From: Thalassovita mediterranea
Lineage (GTDB): Bacteria > Pseudomonadota > Alphaproteobacteria > Caulobacterales > Hyphomonadaceae
Length of the DNA: 64,000 bases
NCBI GenBank assembly: GCA_019448215.1
Contig: CP080408.1
Coordinates: 1,612,001-1,676,000, forward strand
Reading direction: 5' to 3'
In this document: one piece after another, positions 1 to 8,951 of the stretch
How positions within the stretch are numbered: the stretch's first letter is position 1
How the letters are laid out: each line of letters opens with the position of its first letter
Notes under the pieces: generated by a model
Seen by the model: the letters and a program-made list of their open reading frames with translations, nothing else
What the model was told of the DNA's origin: nothing
The model's database searches: none
Program-made: the position numbers and the translations under genes

Positions 1-1431
1 CATCAATCTGAGCATCATCTGGTTGGCGACTTCAATGACGCGCGCATTCGCGGCATAGGCCTGCTCGATTTCCAAAAGTAGCTGCATCTGTGCGTCGACA
101 TCGACGCCTGTCTGCTTCTGCTCAGCTTCGACCATGATCGAGTGCTGGGCGGCGGTTGAAGCCTGAACGGCCTCACTGGACACGCGCATCTGTCCGGTGC
201 GTGACGCAAATCCAGCGACAAGGCCAGTTGCGGTATAGCTTCCCTGAAACCCTCCACTGCTCAGTGAGCGGTTGGAGGACATCGCGTCCAGCATCGCATT
301 GAAGAGGCGGCCATTACCGGCATCACCAGGTGCAACGGCGTCGAGGCCATCGCGCAGCAGGCTGAGCTGACCGCCCTGAAGCGGATCAATGAGCGGATTG
401 ATCGAAATGCGGGCGGCCACGCCGACGCCGGCACCGGGGTCAGGGTCGATCAGCAGGCTCGTATTCGCCCCGCCTGCAAGATCTGCATTATCGAGACGCG
501 CCAGCACATCGCTGGCGACCGTATCGAGCTGGTCCTGGAAGGCGGGCAGGTCTGTATCACGAAGCGTGAAGAGCGCTCCGAAAAGCCCGCTGGAGATCGC
601 GCCATAGGAGGCCGCACCGGGCGTGATATCCACGTTGCCGACCTTGATGCCCGAAAGAGCGCCAGTGTCGATACCGTCACCTGGGCCGACAGCTGCGGCA
701 GGCGAGAACTCAATCTCGCGCGCGCTGCCGGCCAGAAGGAAGACACCCTCCTTGGTCATTATATCAATCGCGCCTGCAGGGCGCTGGACGGTCTGGACCG
801 GAACGAACTCGGAGATCGTATCGACGTAGCGCTGGCGCTCATCCATCAGCGCAGCGGCCTTGGCCGATGATCTGTCAGTTCCCGAAAGTTGTGAGTTGAT
901 GGCCTGAATCTGCCTCAGCGCATCGTTCACGGTTTCCACGCCGTTCGCGATCTCGCGGTCTGCGTCGATACGTTCAGAGGAGACAAAATCTGAAAGACTA
1001 TTGAACTCGGATGCGAGCGCGCGAACCGAGTCGACTATGGCGTTGAGATTTGCCTGGGATTCAGGTGTCGCCGCGGCATTCGCGAGCGCGGACTCAAACC
1101 CTGACATTTTGGAGAAGAGGCCCGTCCCATCGACACTGTCGCCGAGGCGCGCCGAAAGCGACGCCCAGGTTGATGCCATAACGCTGGCCTGAGCCAGATC
1201 GCTGCCGGACGCCATACGCTGCGCCGTCAGCGGATCATTCGTTGCGCGGCCGACGCCGTCCACCCGCACGCCGGATGGATTGGTCGAGGTGATCTGTTCG
1301 CTGACAAGCACCGAGCGCCGGATATAGCCCGGCGTCGTCGCGTTCGAAACGTTCGTTGCGACCATATCCGCCCGCAAGCCGGTCACTTGGAGACCGGTGC
1401 GGGCGGTATTGATGGCGTTTGACAGACTCAA
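1..1431 (-). CDS. flgK: Flagellar hook-associated protein 1 (FlgK), 3'-truncated by the window edge
   Basis: HAP1 joins the hook to the filament outside the cell. Reading the minus strand from 1431 gives an uninterrupted frame of 477 codons that reaches base 1, so only the extreme C-terminus lies outside. The N-terminus SLSNAINTARTGLQV followed by NVSNATTPGYIRRS is the rod/hook/HAP family signature, and the last visible residues (QAYAANARVIEVANQMM) are the matching C-terminal coiled-coil motif. The start is inferred as TTG at 1431: the in-frame stop TAA lies one codon upstream (after CCC), and a GGGGG tract sits just before it. It is third in a leftward motB-flgE-flgK unit, 28 bp after flgE. 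flgL would be expected next, outside the window. Confidence 0.93.
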   Translation of the reverse strand, partial: MSLSNAINTARTGLQVTGLRADMVATNVSNATTPGYIRRSVLVSEQITSTNPSGVRVDGVGRATNDPLTAQRMASGSDLAQASVMASTWASLSARLGDSVDGTGLFSKMSGFESALANAAATPESQANLNAIVDSVRALASEFNSLSDFVSSERIDADREIANGVETVNDALRQIQAINSQLSGTDRSSAKAAALMDERQRYVDTISEFVPVQTVQRPAGAIDIMTKEGVFLLAGSAREIEFSPAAAVGPGDGIDTGALSGIKVGNVDITPGAASYGAISSGLFGALFTLRDTDLPAFQDQLDTVASDVLARLDNADLAGGANTSLLIDPDPGAGVGVAARISINPLIDPLQGGQLSLLRDGLDAVAPGDAGNGRLFNAMLDAMSSNRSLSSGGFQGSYTATGLVAGFASRTGQMRVSSEAVQASTAAQHSIMVEAEQKQTGVDVDAQMQLLLEIEQAYAANARVIEVANQMMLRLM

Positions 1432-1459
1432 GGGTTAGCCCCCGCGCTCAGCGACTGGT

Positions 1460-2764
1460 CTAGCGCTTCAGATTGGTTGTTTCCTGAAGCATCTCATCGA
1501 CGGTCTGCACGATCTTCGCATTCGACGAATAGGCGCGCTGCGTTTCGATGAGGTCGGTCAGCTCTGCAGCGATGTCCGTGGTCGACTCCATCAGGGAGTA
1601 ACCTGCGACTTCACCGACAGGACCCGTACCTGCATCCCAGAGATAGAGGTTGCCGCTTTCAGCCGAGACGGAGAAAGCCTGACCATCCTTGGCGCGAAGA
1701 CCATTCATGTTCGGCACGTCACCGACAGGGATCTGGTAAAGCGCACGGCGATAGCCGGAGTTGTACACAGCCTGCAGGAAGCCTTTTTCATCGACTTCGA
1801 CCGACTGAAGGTCACCAATCGGTGCGCCGTCCTTGGTCACATTGGTTGGCGAGAATGGTGCGGAAAGTTGCGTCACGCCGGTCGTGCCGCCTGGCCTGCC
1901 GACCATTACGTCGACATCGCCATGAGGCAGGGTGAGCGTCATGATCCCGGTCGTCTCGTCATAGACGGTTCCGGTCGCTGCCGTGACATCCTCAAGGCGC
2001 CCGCCCTGGTCGACAGCATCCGTGAAGTCGAGCGTCAGTTCTGCAATCGGGTCTGTGCCGTCCGTCGCGCTATCGAAGACCTGCACCGTCCACTGATTGG
2101 TCGCGCCGTCAGTCGGCACGTTCGGGACAAAGGACAGAGACAGGGTCTGTGCACGGCCGATATTGTCAAAATATTCGATCGGCAGATCATATGGCTGGCC
2201 GGAAGCGCCTGCGAGCGTCGCATCCGCAGGCAGGTTGATGCCAAGATCAATCCGGGAGGTCGGCGAGGCAACATACTGGGACGCCGAGATGTTCACCGGC
2301 TGAAGGTTTGCACCGCTATTGCGGCTGACTGTGCCGATGCCGCCATCGCTATCGACGGCCCAACCGAGCAGGAACATGCCGCTCTGGGTGCGAAGGTTGC
2401 CGGACTCGTCTGCATAGAAAGAGCCGGTCGGGAGCAGCATGAGCTCGCGTTCAGATGCCAGCGAACCAACACCAGCACCATCGGTCACTGGCAGGAGGCC
2501 GCGGCCGCCAACTGCGATATCGGTCGAGTTGCCCGTATTGATGAGCGACCCGGTCTGCTGGATATCCTTGAAGGTGTTCACGGTCACACCGCCAGCCGCG
2601 TAGGCGGAGGCCTGTTTCTGGATGACCATGCTGGAAAAGTCTGCGACGCTGCGCTTGTAGCCGTAAGTCGAAGAGTTCGCGATATTGTCGGAGATCGTGG
2701 ACAAACGGCTCGCGTTTGAATTCAGCCCCATTACTCCTGCATTCAGGGACGAAGAGATACTCAT
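1460..2764 (-). CDS. flgE: Flagellar hook protein FlgE
   Basis: Structural subunit of the hook, exported by the flagellar type III system. The 434-residue protein has the N-terminal motif SSSLNAGVMGLNSNASRLSTI with DNIANSSTYGYKRS, a variable central domain, and the C-terminal ETQRAYSSNAKIVQTVDEML. Both ends are the conserved axial-protein helices. The frame is open from a TTG at 2770, but an AAAGGAG ribosome-binding site directly abuts that TTG and lies 6 nt before the ATG at 2764, so the ATG is chosen. It lies between motB and flgK on the same strand, the order also known from rhizobial fla regions. Length is usual for alphaproteobacterial hook proteins. Confidence 0.95.
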   Translation of the reverse strand: MSISSSLNAGVMGLNSNASRLSTISDNIANSSTYGYKRSVADFSSMVIQKQASAYAAGGVTVNTFKDIQQTGSLINTGNSTDIAVGGRGLLPVTDGAGVGSLASERELMLLPTGSFYADESGNLRTQSGMFLLGWAVDSDGGIGTVSRNSGANLQPVNISASQYVASPTSRIDLGINLPADATLAGASGQPYDLPIEYFDNIGRAQTLSLSFVPNVPTDGATNQWTVQVFDSATDGTDPIAELTLDFTDAVDQGGRLEDVTAATGTVYDETTGIMTLTLPHGDVDVMVGRPGGTTGVTQLSAPFSPTNVTKDGAPIGDLQSVEVDEKGFLQAVYNSGYRRALYQIPVGDVPNMNGLRAKDGQAFSVSAESGNLYLWDAGTGPVGEVAGYSLMESTTDIAAELTDLIETQRAYSSNAKIVQTVDEMLQETTNLKR

Positions 2765-2824
2765 TGACAACTCCTTTGTCAGATTTCCTCTGAAAGTGGA
2801 GCTGAATGTTTAATAGACGGATAA

Positions 2825-3649
2825 TTAGCTCGCGGCGGGCCCCGGGGCATCTGTCATGATGGTGATCGAGATGCGGCGGTTGCGTGCAGCCGACGGGTCG
2901 CCAGGCACCAGCGGGTCTGTATCTGCCCGGCCGGAAACCTCTCTTACACGGTCAGCCGGGAAGCCGTTTGCCGCAAGGAGCTGACGAGCCGTGTTCGCGC
3001 GGTCAGAAGACAGGCGCCAGTTGTCATAGCCTGCCGCCCCGCGGAATGGCCTGTCATCGGTATGGCCGACAATCTTCACGTCATTCTCGAACGTGTTGAG
3101 CGAACCTGACACAGCATCGAGCAGATTTGTCATAAGCGGCGTTGGTTCGCTGCGGCCGAGTTCGAAAAGCGGACGGCTTTCGGAATCAACGATCTCAAGC
3201 ACGATGCCTTCAGGGGTCATCTTGACCATAAGATGTTCCGACAGGCGCTCTGGGTCTTCGCCCAGCTTTTCACGCATCTGCTCAAGGTCGCGCTGTATGT
3301 CGGTATGGCGCTGCTGCTCCATCGACTGGCCGTCGCCAATGCCCGTTGCGCCGGTGCCAACTTTCACCGCTGCGTCTTCAGCCATGAGCGAGCTGCCATT
3401 CAGGCCGTCGGCGCCGCCGCCGGACACACGGCTTACAGGAATGGACGGGTTGAAATAGTCTGCGATGCCCTTGCGCTGGTCTTCGGTCGTCGCGTTCAAC
3501 AGCCACATGAGAAGGAAGAACGCCATCATCGCGGTCACGAAGTCGGCATATGCGACTTTCCAGGCCCCGCCATGGTGCCCGTCGCCTTTGACGACTTTCT
3601 TGCGCTTGATGATCGTGACGTGGTGAGCGTCGGACGGCGATTGTGCCAT
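2825..3649 (-). CDS. motB: Flagellar stator protein MotB
   Basis: Peptidoglycan-anchored half of the proton-driven stator. Residues after a basic N-terminus (TIIKRKKVVK) include GGAWKVAYADFVTAMMAFFL, which contains the plug/transmembrane segment with the essential Asp of the YADF motif. The C-terminus is an OmpA-like peptidoglycan-binding domain (IVGHTDDRPF...NWRLSSDRANTARQLL). The frame is open to 3772, but the family normally begins shortly before the basic stretch, so the ATG at 3649 (274 residues) is preferred; starts at 3679 or 3772 cannot be excluded. With this start a 162-bp divergent promoter region separates it from fliM. It heads the leftward motB-flgE-flgK unit, while motA is in the opposite, rightward unit. 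Confidence 0.93.
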   Translation of the reverse strand: MAQSPSDAHHVTIIKRKKVVKGDGHHGGAWKVAYADFVTAMMAFFLLMWLLNATTEDQRKGIADYFNPSIPVSRVSGGGADGLNGSSLMAEDAAVKVGTGATGIGDGQSMEQQRHTDIQRDLEQMREKLGEDPERLSEHLMVKMTPEGIVLEIVDSESRPLFELGRSEPTPLMTNLLDAVSGSLNTFENDVKIVGHTDDRPFRGAAGYDNWRLSSDRANTARQLLAANGFPADRVREVSGRADTDPLVPGDPSAARNRRISITIMTDAPGPAAS

Positions 3650-3811
3650 GAGAAGACCCGCTTTCTGCAGTTTCAGCATCTCCAATAGCAGAGAGACGCT
3701 GACGCTTCGTCTAGGCAGGGGACGCGATTGGCGCGGCTTCTCTAACGAAACGTTTACCAAATCCATCGACACCGGACTGTGGAGAAATAGCCAATCAGCT
3801 GAGGGGCTGGC

Positions 3812-4720
3812 GTGTCGGAAACATTGCTCAAAATGATGAGGTCTGCGGGCGGATTACCCCCGTCCCTCCTGCAATGTGAGCCGCTCTGGGCCTCCATGGC
3901 GAAGGCTTGTGAGACGTGGCTGAAAGAGGCTCTGGGCTTTGAAATGAAGGCCCAGATCGGCGCCAAGTCGATGTGTGCGACCGAACAGGCCAAAGTCCGT
4001 ATTCGTGAAAAATTCGGCTATATTTGTTTACCACGCGGGACGGGCGGCCTTCACGGCATTTCGCTTGGTGCGGCCCTCGCTGAGCGTTTCGTCGCGCGCC
4101 GTCTGAAAGAAGACCTCTCCCATGTAGAGATCGCGCCGCCGCTTTTCCTGCGCCTGATGTGTGACAAGCCAGTGCGCCGGTTGATGGGGGACCTGTCGCG
4201 CGCTGTTCCGGCGGGCCTGCCGCTTCCCGATGACTTTATGGTCGCAGATCCAGCCGGGCTGCCGGAGGTCTTTGTCGACGGTCCGAAGCTCGTCTGCGTG
4301 ACGGTGAACCTGTTTGGCCGCGGCGATGTCGAACCGAGTGGGCGCCTGGACTTCTACTATGACGTCGAAAGCCTGACCGCCCACGCCGAACGCCTAGACC
4401 GGGCGGCCGCGTCGAACGCGAAACCGAAGCCTCTCGTAAACAAGTCAAACCTGATCCAGTCGATCCGGCGCTCAAGTGTTGGCCTTGATGCCGTGCTGGC
4501 AAAGCTGCCTATCACGGTGGCTGACTGTTCGCGCCTGGAGGTCGGCCAGGTTCTGCCGCTGACCGATGCAGAGGACGGCAAGCTTTACCTGCATGCCGAG
4601 ACGCTGACCGGGCCTGTGGAAATCGGTGAGGCCGAATTAGGCAACTGGAAAGACAGACGCGCCATAAAGCTGACTTCGCCCCTGCTGGAAAGTTTCGTTC
4701 AGGAGCTATCGGGCGCCTGA
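3812..4720 (+). CDS. fliM: Divergent flagellar motor switch protein FliM
   Basis: Expected C-ring component that couples FliG to CheY and FliN. The 302-residue product ends in a SpoA (FliM/FliN C-terminal) domain, roughly residues 220-295, with LAKLPITVADCSRLEVGQVL and a final IKLTSPL strand. The N-terminal two thirds are only weakly FliM-like, with a Gly-rich segment PRGTGGLHGISLG near residue 75. I do not see the N-terminal CheY-binding peptide of the LSQxEIDALL type. Starts at GTG 3812 with GAGGGG five bases upstream. It is the first gene of the rightward fliM-motA unit, next to the stator genes, as in rhizobia. The assignment rests on the SpoA domain plus context. Confidence 0.75.
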   Translation: MSETLLKMMRSAGGLPPSLLQCEPLWASMAKACETWLKEALGFEMKAQIGAKSMCATEQAKVRIREKFGYICLPRGTGGLHGISLGAALAERFVARRLKEDLSHVEIAPPLFLRLMCDKPVRRLMGDLSRAVPAGLPLPDDFMVADPAGLPEVFVDGPKLVCVTVNLFGRGDVEPSGRLDFYYDVESLTAHAERLDRAAASNAKPKPLVNKSNLIQSIRRSSVGLDAVLAKLPITVADCSRLEVGQVLPLTDAEDGKLYLHAETLTGPVEIGEAELGNWKDRRAIKLTSPLLESFVQELSGA

Positions 4721-4764
4721 ACGAGGGAAATATCCGCGCCTTTTACGGCGCGATGGAGGATGAG

Positions 4765-5631
4765 TTGAACGCAATACTGGGCATCTTGGTGACGGTCGGC
4801 ATGGTCTTTGGCGGCTATATTCTGGCTGGCGGACACATGGAGATCATCACCCATGCGCTTCCATTCGAAGGCATGATGATCGGCGGCGCGGCCATTGGCG
4901 CGCTTCTGGCGGCAAACGATTTCGGCACGATCAAGCAGACTGGCGCTGACGTGCTTGCGGCCTTCACCGGCTCCAAGTGGAAAAAAGCTGATTACCAGGA
5001 CCTTCTCTGCCTCATGTCAGAGCTTCTGAACGTCCTGCGCACCAATCCGGTCGACATCGAGCAGCATATCGAAGACCCGGCGCAATCATCGATCTTCCAG
5101 CGGTATCCGAAAATCCTCAAGGATGAGGACGCCATCAACATGATCTGCGACACGATCCGGTCGATGCTGATGAACTTCGACAATGTCCACCAGGTCGAGG
5201 AACTGCTCGAAAAGCATCTGGAAAGCCTGCACGAGGACAAGCTGGCCGGGTCACACGCCCTGCAGAACATGGCAGACGCGCTGCCCGCGCTCGGCATCGT
5301 TGCGGCTGTGCTCGGTGTTATCAAGACGATGTCATCCATCGACAAGCCGCCGGAAGTTCTGGGCGGTATGATCGGCGGCGCGCTCGTCGGGACCTTCCTC
5401 GGCGTCTTCCTTGCCTACGGACTTGTTGGTCCTTTTGCGGCGCGGGTCAAAGCCATCCGGACCGAGGAGCACTTCTTCTACTCCATGATCGGCGAGATGC
5501 TTGTCTCCAACCTTCACAAGAACCCGGTCAACATCTGCGTCGAGGTGGCGAGACGCCACGCACCGGCACGGGTGCGTCCATCCTTCAATGAAATTGAAGA
5601 AGCACTGAGGGGGCTGAAGCAGGCAGCTTGA
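4765..5631 (+). CDS. motA: Flagellar stator protein MotA
   Basis: Ion-conducting stator partner of MotB in the inner membrane. Four hydrophobic segments are visible: residues near 3-25 and 30-50, then two close to the C-terminus around ALPALGIVAAVLGVIKTM and GGALVGTFLGVFLAYGLVGP, the latter two forming the channel. The cytoplasmic loop carries the charged residues that contact FliG. An ATG at 4753 is in frame but lacks a ribosome-binding site. GGAGG at 4755-4759 sits five bases before TTG 4765, which gives the family-typical start M-N-A-I-L-G-I, so the TTG is chosen (288 residues). Its stop overlaps the TTG start of the next gene (TTGA). Confidence 0.95.
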   Translation: MNAILGILVTVGMVFGGYILAGGHMEIITHALPFEGMMIGGAAIGALLAANDFGTIKQTGADVLAAFTGSKWKKADYQDLLCLMSELLNVLRTNPVDIEQHIEDPAQSSIFQRYPKILKDEDAINMICDTIRSMLMNFDNVHQVEELLEKHLESLHEDKLAGSHALQNMADALPALGIVAAVLGVIKTMSSIDKPPEVLGGMIGGALVGTFLGVFLAYGLVGPFAARVKAIRTEEHFFYSMIGEMLVSNLHKNPVNICVEVARRHAPARVRPSFNEIEEALRGLKQAA

Positions 5632-7418
5632 GAACTTTCACGGGCATATGTCTTGGCGCTCTGTTTCTGGCGCAGGCGGCTTCTGCACAGGAGCCGCCGA
5701 TTGTGTCTGGCGAACCGGACGAGATCGAGCGGCTGCCAAGCCAGCTCGACAGTTTTGTTCAGGACGCGATCAATGAGGGCCTGCTAAGGCCTGCGCGGCC
5801 TCAATCGGAGGAAGCGCAGCCTGCGCCTGTGGCAGAGCAAGCAGCCCTGAGCGAAACCCCTCGGGACATTCGGCCTGAGCCGGTTGAAGCGACAGAAGAG
5901 ACGACGCCAACAGAGCCTCTCGCCGCTGCACAGACAAAAGTCGATTATCTCTGCCCGGAAACATCGCCTTACGACTTCTCGGAGTTCGCCGACTTCGTGT
6001 CCTATGGCGATCTGGCCCAGTGGCGCGGCTTTCTTGAAGGCGAAGAGCGCACAACCGCGCTCGGCCGCCTGATGGGGAAAGCCTATCTTTCGCTTGGCAT
6101 GATCGCTGAAGCGCGCGCCGAGATTGCCGGCGACCACGGGCAGGGCGGCGTTGCGCTCCGCCAGCTCACGGATCTTCTGGACCGGGATGGCCGGCCAAAC
6201 CTGTCATTCTTCCGCGACGTTGCGAGCTGTTCGGCCGAGGACAGCGTCTGGCTGGCTGTTGGCCAGCTGAAATCCAATGACGCCAACGGGGCTGACCTTC
6301 TGGCGCAACACTTTGCCGACTTCCGCGCGCTGCCGCTGCGCCTTCGCGCCGACGCCGCGCTCATCATCATTCCTGCCCTCGACAGGCTGGACCGGCCGAT
6401 CCTGTCCGAACGCCTGATGACGAGCTTCACCGCTGAAGAAATCGCGCAGAGCCATGAGTTACAATTCGTGAAGTCGCTCCAGCGCCTGTCCATGGGCTCT
6501 CCGAGTGCTGCCGAAGACATTCGCGGCTATCTGCGCCGGGCCCAGTACCGCAATGAAGCGGCCGCTGCGCTTCGTCGCCACGGCAAGGCGATCTCACATG
6601 ATCTCGAGCGCGAGATCGTCGACTATTATATCAATGAGCTCGGCAACCTGCCGGCAGAGGCGTCTGTCTCCCAAAATCTCGACCTGATCCTGCACGATCT
6701 GAACGATGCCGTCGGCTACGATCTCACCCTGCGCCTCGCAAACATGCCCGCTGCGGCGGCTCCAGAGGCTCGTCAGCGTCTCGCGGCACATTTCGAGGGC
6801 ATGCTCGACGCCGACCTGCAGAGCGAGGCTTTCCTCATCAATCTCAAAGCTATGGACGCGCTGCTGAAGGGCGAAAGCCTTCTCGTCGGCCGCGAAGGCA
6901 CCGAGGCGCGTTTCGCACGGGCGGCCGTTATCGCGGCCAATCTCGGCCTGCCGTCCATGTCAGCCAAGCTATCAGAGCGCCTCACGCATGACGCCGCCCT
7001 TGCGCTCGCTCGGGCAGAGCTTGCCTATCAGCTTCAGGATGCCGAAATGCTGCAACAGCTGATTGCAGAAAACCCGGACAATGCGGCGATGCGCAAAGTG
7101 GCCCTGATCGACGCGATCAGCCGCGGCGACAGCGAGGCGGTGAACCGGCTTTCGCGCAGCATGCCCGAAGATGTCGAAACCGCCCTCATGCTGATCGAAG
7201 CCGACGCCGCAGCCGGTCATTGGGTCGTGCCACAACGCTTCTACTCCATCGCCGCCCGGAGCGGTGACGAGGCCGCGCAGGTCCGGGCTCTGCGTGTGTC
7301 TGAATCGCGACCGGCACCAGAAGCGCCCGCCGAGGGCGAGATCGCCCTCACCGATGTGTCTTCAAGACTCGACCGGCTTCGCGAGTCCCTTGGGCCAATT
7401 CCGACGGAGGTTCGCTGA
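5628..7418 (+). CDS. Exported helical-repeat protein at the motC position of the flagellar cluster
   Basis: A 596-residue protein of unknown exact function. It begins with a signal peptide (GICLGALFLAQAASA, cleavage after about residue 20), then an acidic Pro/Glu-rich stretch to about residue 105, then a long alpha-helical, Ala/Leu-rich region resembling TPR/SEL-like helical repeats to the C-terminus. The mature part contains exactly two cysteines (C109, C201), suggesting one periplasmic disulfide. Start TTG 5628 overlaps the motA stop, and its TGA overlaps flgF, so it is translationally coupled in the motA-flgF unit. By position and export it could be the counterpart of rhizobial MotC, the periplasmic stator-associated protein. 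That is inference from context: I see no clear sequence signature, and it is longer than the roughly 430-residue MotC. Confidence 0.6.
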   Translation: MRTFTGICLGALFLAQAASAQEPPIVSGEPDEIERLPSQLDSFVQDAINEGLLRPARPQSEEAQPAPVAEQAALSETPRDIRPEPVEATEETTPTEPLAAAQTKVDYLCPETSPYDFSEFADFVSYGDLAQWRGFLEGEERTTALGRLMGKAYLSLGMIAEARAEIAGDHGQGGVALRQLTDLLDRDGRPNLSFFRDVASCSAEDSVWLAVGQLKSNDANGADLLAQHFADFRALPLRLRADAALIIIPALDRLDRPILSERLMTSFTAEEIAQSHELQFVKSLQRLSMGSPSAAEDIRGYLRRAQYRNEAAAALRRHGKAISHDLEREIVDYYINELGNLPAEASVSQNLDLILHDLNDAVGYDLTLRLANMPAAAAPEARQRLAAHFEGMLDADLQSEAFLINLKAMDALLKGESLLVGREGTEARFARAAVIAANLGLPSMSAKLSERLTHDAALALARAELAYQLQDAEMLQQLIAENPDNAAMRKVALIDAISRGDSEAVNRLSRSMPEDVETALMLIEADAAAGHWVVPQRFYSIAARSGDEAAQVRALRVSESRPAPEAPAEGEIALTDVSSRLDRLRESLGPIPTEVR

Positions 7419-8131
7419 TGTCGAACGCAATCTACGCTGCGCTAGCCCGCCAGTCCGGCCTGATGACTGAAATGCAGGTCGTCGCGAACAATCTCGCAAA
7501 CTCCAGCACTACCGGTTATAAGTCTGACCGCGCCATCTTCGCCGAATTTATCGCCGGCACGCGCAACAATCTGGCGGACCTGTCGATGGGGACGCTTGCA
7601 GGCCACGAATTCGATCTGGAGCAGGGCGGGCTGCGCTTCACGAATGGCAAGTTCGATGTCGCCATTCAGGGCGAAGGCTATTTCCTCATTGAGACGCCGC
7701 AGGGCCAGCGCCTCACGCGTGCGGGCCACTTCCAGCTGAATGCCCAGTCCGAACTGATTACCTCTGCCGGTTACCGCGTATTGAATGCGGGTGGCGGCAC
7801 CATCCAGATCCCGGAAGAGGCGACGAATGTCAGCATCGCTGGCGACGGCACCATCTCGTTCGATGGCCAGATTATCGATCAGCTTGGCGTCGTTCAGACA
7901 GAAGGCCAGCTCAGCCGCGAAGGCAATTCCATGTTCGCGGCAGAAGACGGCTTCCAGCAGGTTGAAGAGCCCCGCGTGGTTCAGGGTGCTCTCGAACAGT
8001 CAAACGTCGCTCCCGTGCTTGAGATCGCGCGCATGATTGAAGTGCAGCGCGCCTACGAAGCCGGGCAGGCGCTCATCGAACGTGAAGACGACCGGATTGC
8101 AAAATTCATCAGCACTTTACGCCAGCTTTAA
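7418..8131 (+). CDS. flgF: Flagellar proximal rod protein FlgF
   Basis: Rod protein of 237 residues. The N-terminal motif IYAALARQSGLMTEMQVVANN with LANSSTTGYKSD and the C-terminal EIARMIEVQRAYEAGQALIE are the rod-protein helices; the central GEGYFLIETPQGQRLTRAGHF is typical of FlgF/FlgG. Being shorter than FlgG and immediately before it marks it as FlgF. The start codon ATG overlaps the preceding stop (ATGA), and GGAGG lies eight bases upstream. Next gene flgG follows after 30 bp. Confidence 0.94.
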   Translation: MSNAIYAALARQSGLMTEMQVVANNLANSSTTGYKSDRAIFAEFIAGTRNNLADLSMGTLAGHEFDLEQGGLRFTNGKFDVAIQGEGYFLIETPQGQRLTRAGHFQLNAQSELITSAGYRVLNAGGGTIQIPEEATNVSIAGDGTISFDGQIIDQLGVVQTEGQLSREGNSMFAAEDGFQQVEEPRVVQGALEQSNVAPVLEIARMIEVQRAYEAGQALIEREDDRIAKFISTLRQL

Positions 8132-8161
8132 CGCACAGGACGTGGATCAAGGGAGGACCCT

Positions 8162-8947
8162 ATGAAATCACTGCAGATCGCAGCCACGGGCATGGCGGCA
8201 CAACAGTTACGTGTCGACGTCATCTCCAACAACATTGCCAACATGAGCACGGCTGCCTACCGGCCGCGTACGGCAGAATTCTCCGATCTCATGTATCAGC
8301 AATATCTAACGCCTGGGACGATCTCCTCTCAGGTGGGCACGGTCGTGCCAGCCGGTGTGCAGCTTGGTACCGGTGTGAAGCCATCGTCCGTCTCGATGGA
8401 AATCACGCAGGGCGCGCTTCGCCAGACGGGATCAGAGCTTGATATCGCCATTGATGGTACAGGCTTCCTTGAGGTTCAGCTGCCTTCGGGCGAGTCTGCC
8501 TATACCCGCGACGGCAAGCTGAACCGCAGCGCTGAAGGCCAGATCGTCACCAAGGACGGCTTCGAACTCGCCGATGGGATCACCATTCCACAGGATGCCC
8601 GACGTATCTCCATCAGTAGCGATGGTGAAGTGGTTGCCTACTTCGCGAACGAAGCCCAGGGTCAGGCGATCGGCACGATCTCACTGGTCCGCTTCGTCAA
8701 CGAAAAGGGCCTTGAGGCTATGGGCGACAACATGTTCCGCGAGACCGAAGCCTCGGGCGGGCCGAACAGGCTGGTCCCCGCCACCGAAGGGGTTGGCATT
8801 CTCCGTCAGGGCTATCTTGAAGACTCCGGCGTCGACGTCGTTCAGGAAATCTCCGAATTGATCGAGGCCCAGCGCGGCTATGAGCTGAACTCAAAAGTCA
8901 TCACGGCAGCAGATGAGATGCTCGCTGCAACGACGAGAGTGAGGTAG
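8162..8947 (+). CDS. flgG: Flagellar distal rod protein FlgG
   Basis: Distal rod subunit, 261 residues, the standard length. The start MKSLQIAATGMAAQQLRVDV and NNIANMSTAAYRPR are diagnostic for FlgG, as is the C-terminus SELIEAQRGYELNSKVITAADEML. A strong GGGAGGA ribosome-binding site precedes the ATG. It lies between flgF and flgA in the rightward unit and would be exported by the FlhA/FlhB/FliQ/FliR apparatus encoded at 19,916-24,109. Confidence 0.97.
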   Translation: MKSLQIAATGMAAQQLRVDVISNNIANMSTAAYRPRTAEFSDLMYQQYLTPGTISSQVGTVVPAGVQLGTGVKPSSVSMEITQGALRQTGSELDIAIDGTGFLEVQLPSGESAYTRDGKLNRSAEGQIVTKDGFELADGITIPQDARRISISSDGEVVAYFANEAQGQAIGTISLVRFVNEKGLEAMGDNMFRETEASGGPNRLVPATEGVGILRQGYLEDSGVDVVQEISELIEAQRGYELNSKVITAADEMLAATTRVR

Positions 8948-8951
8948 TCCG

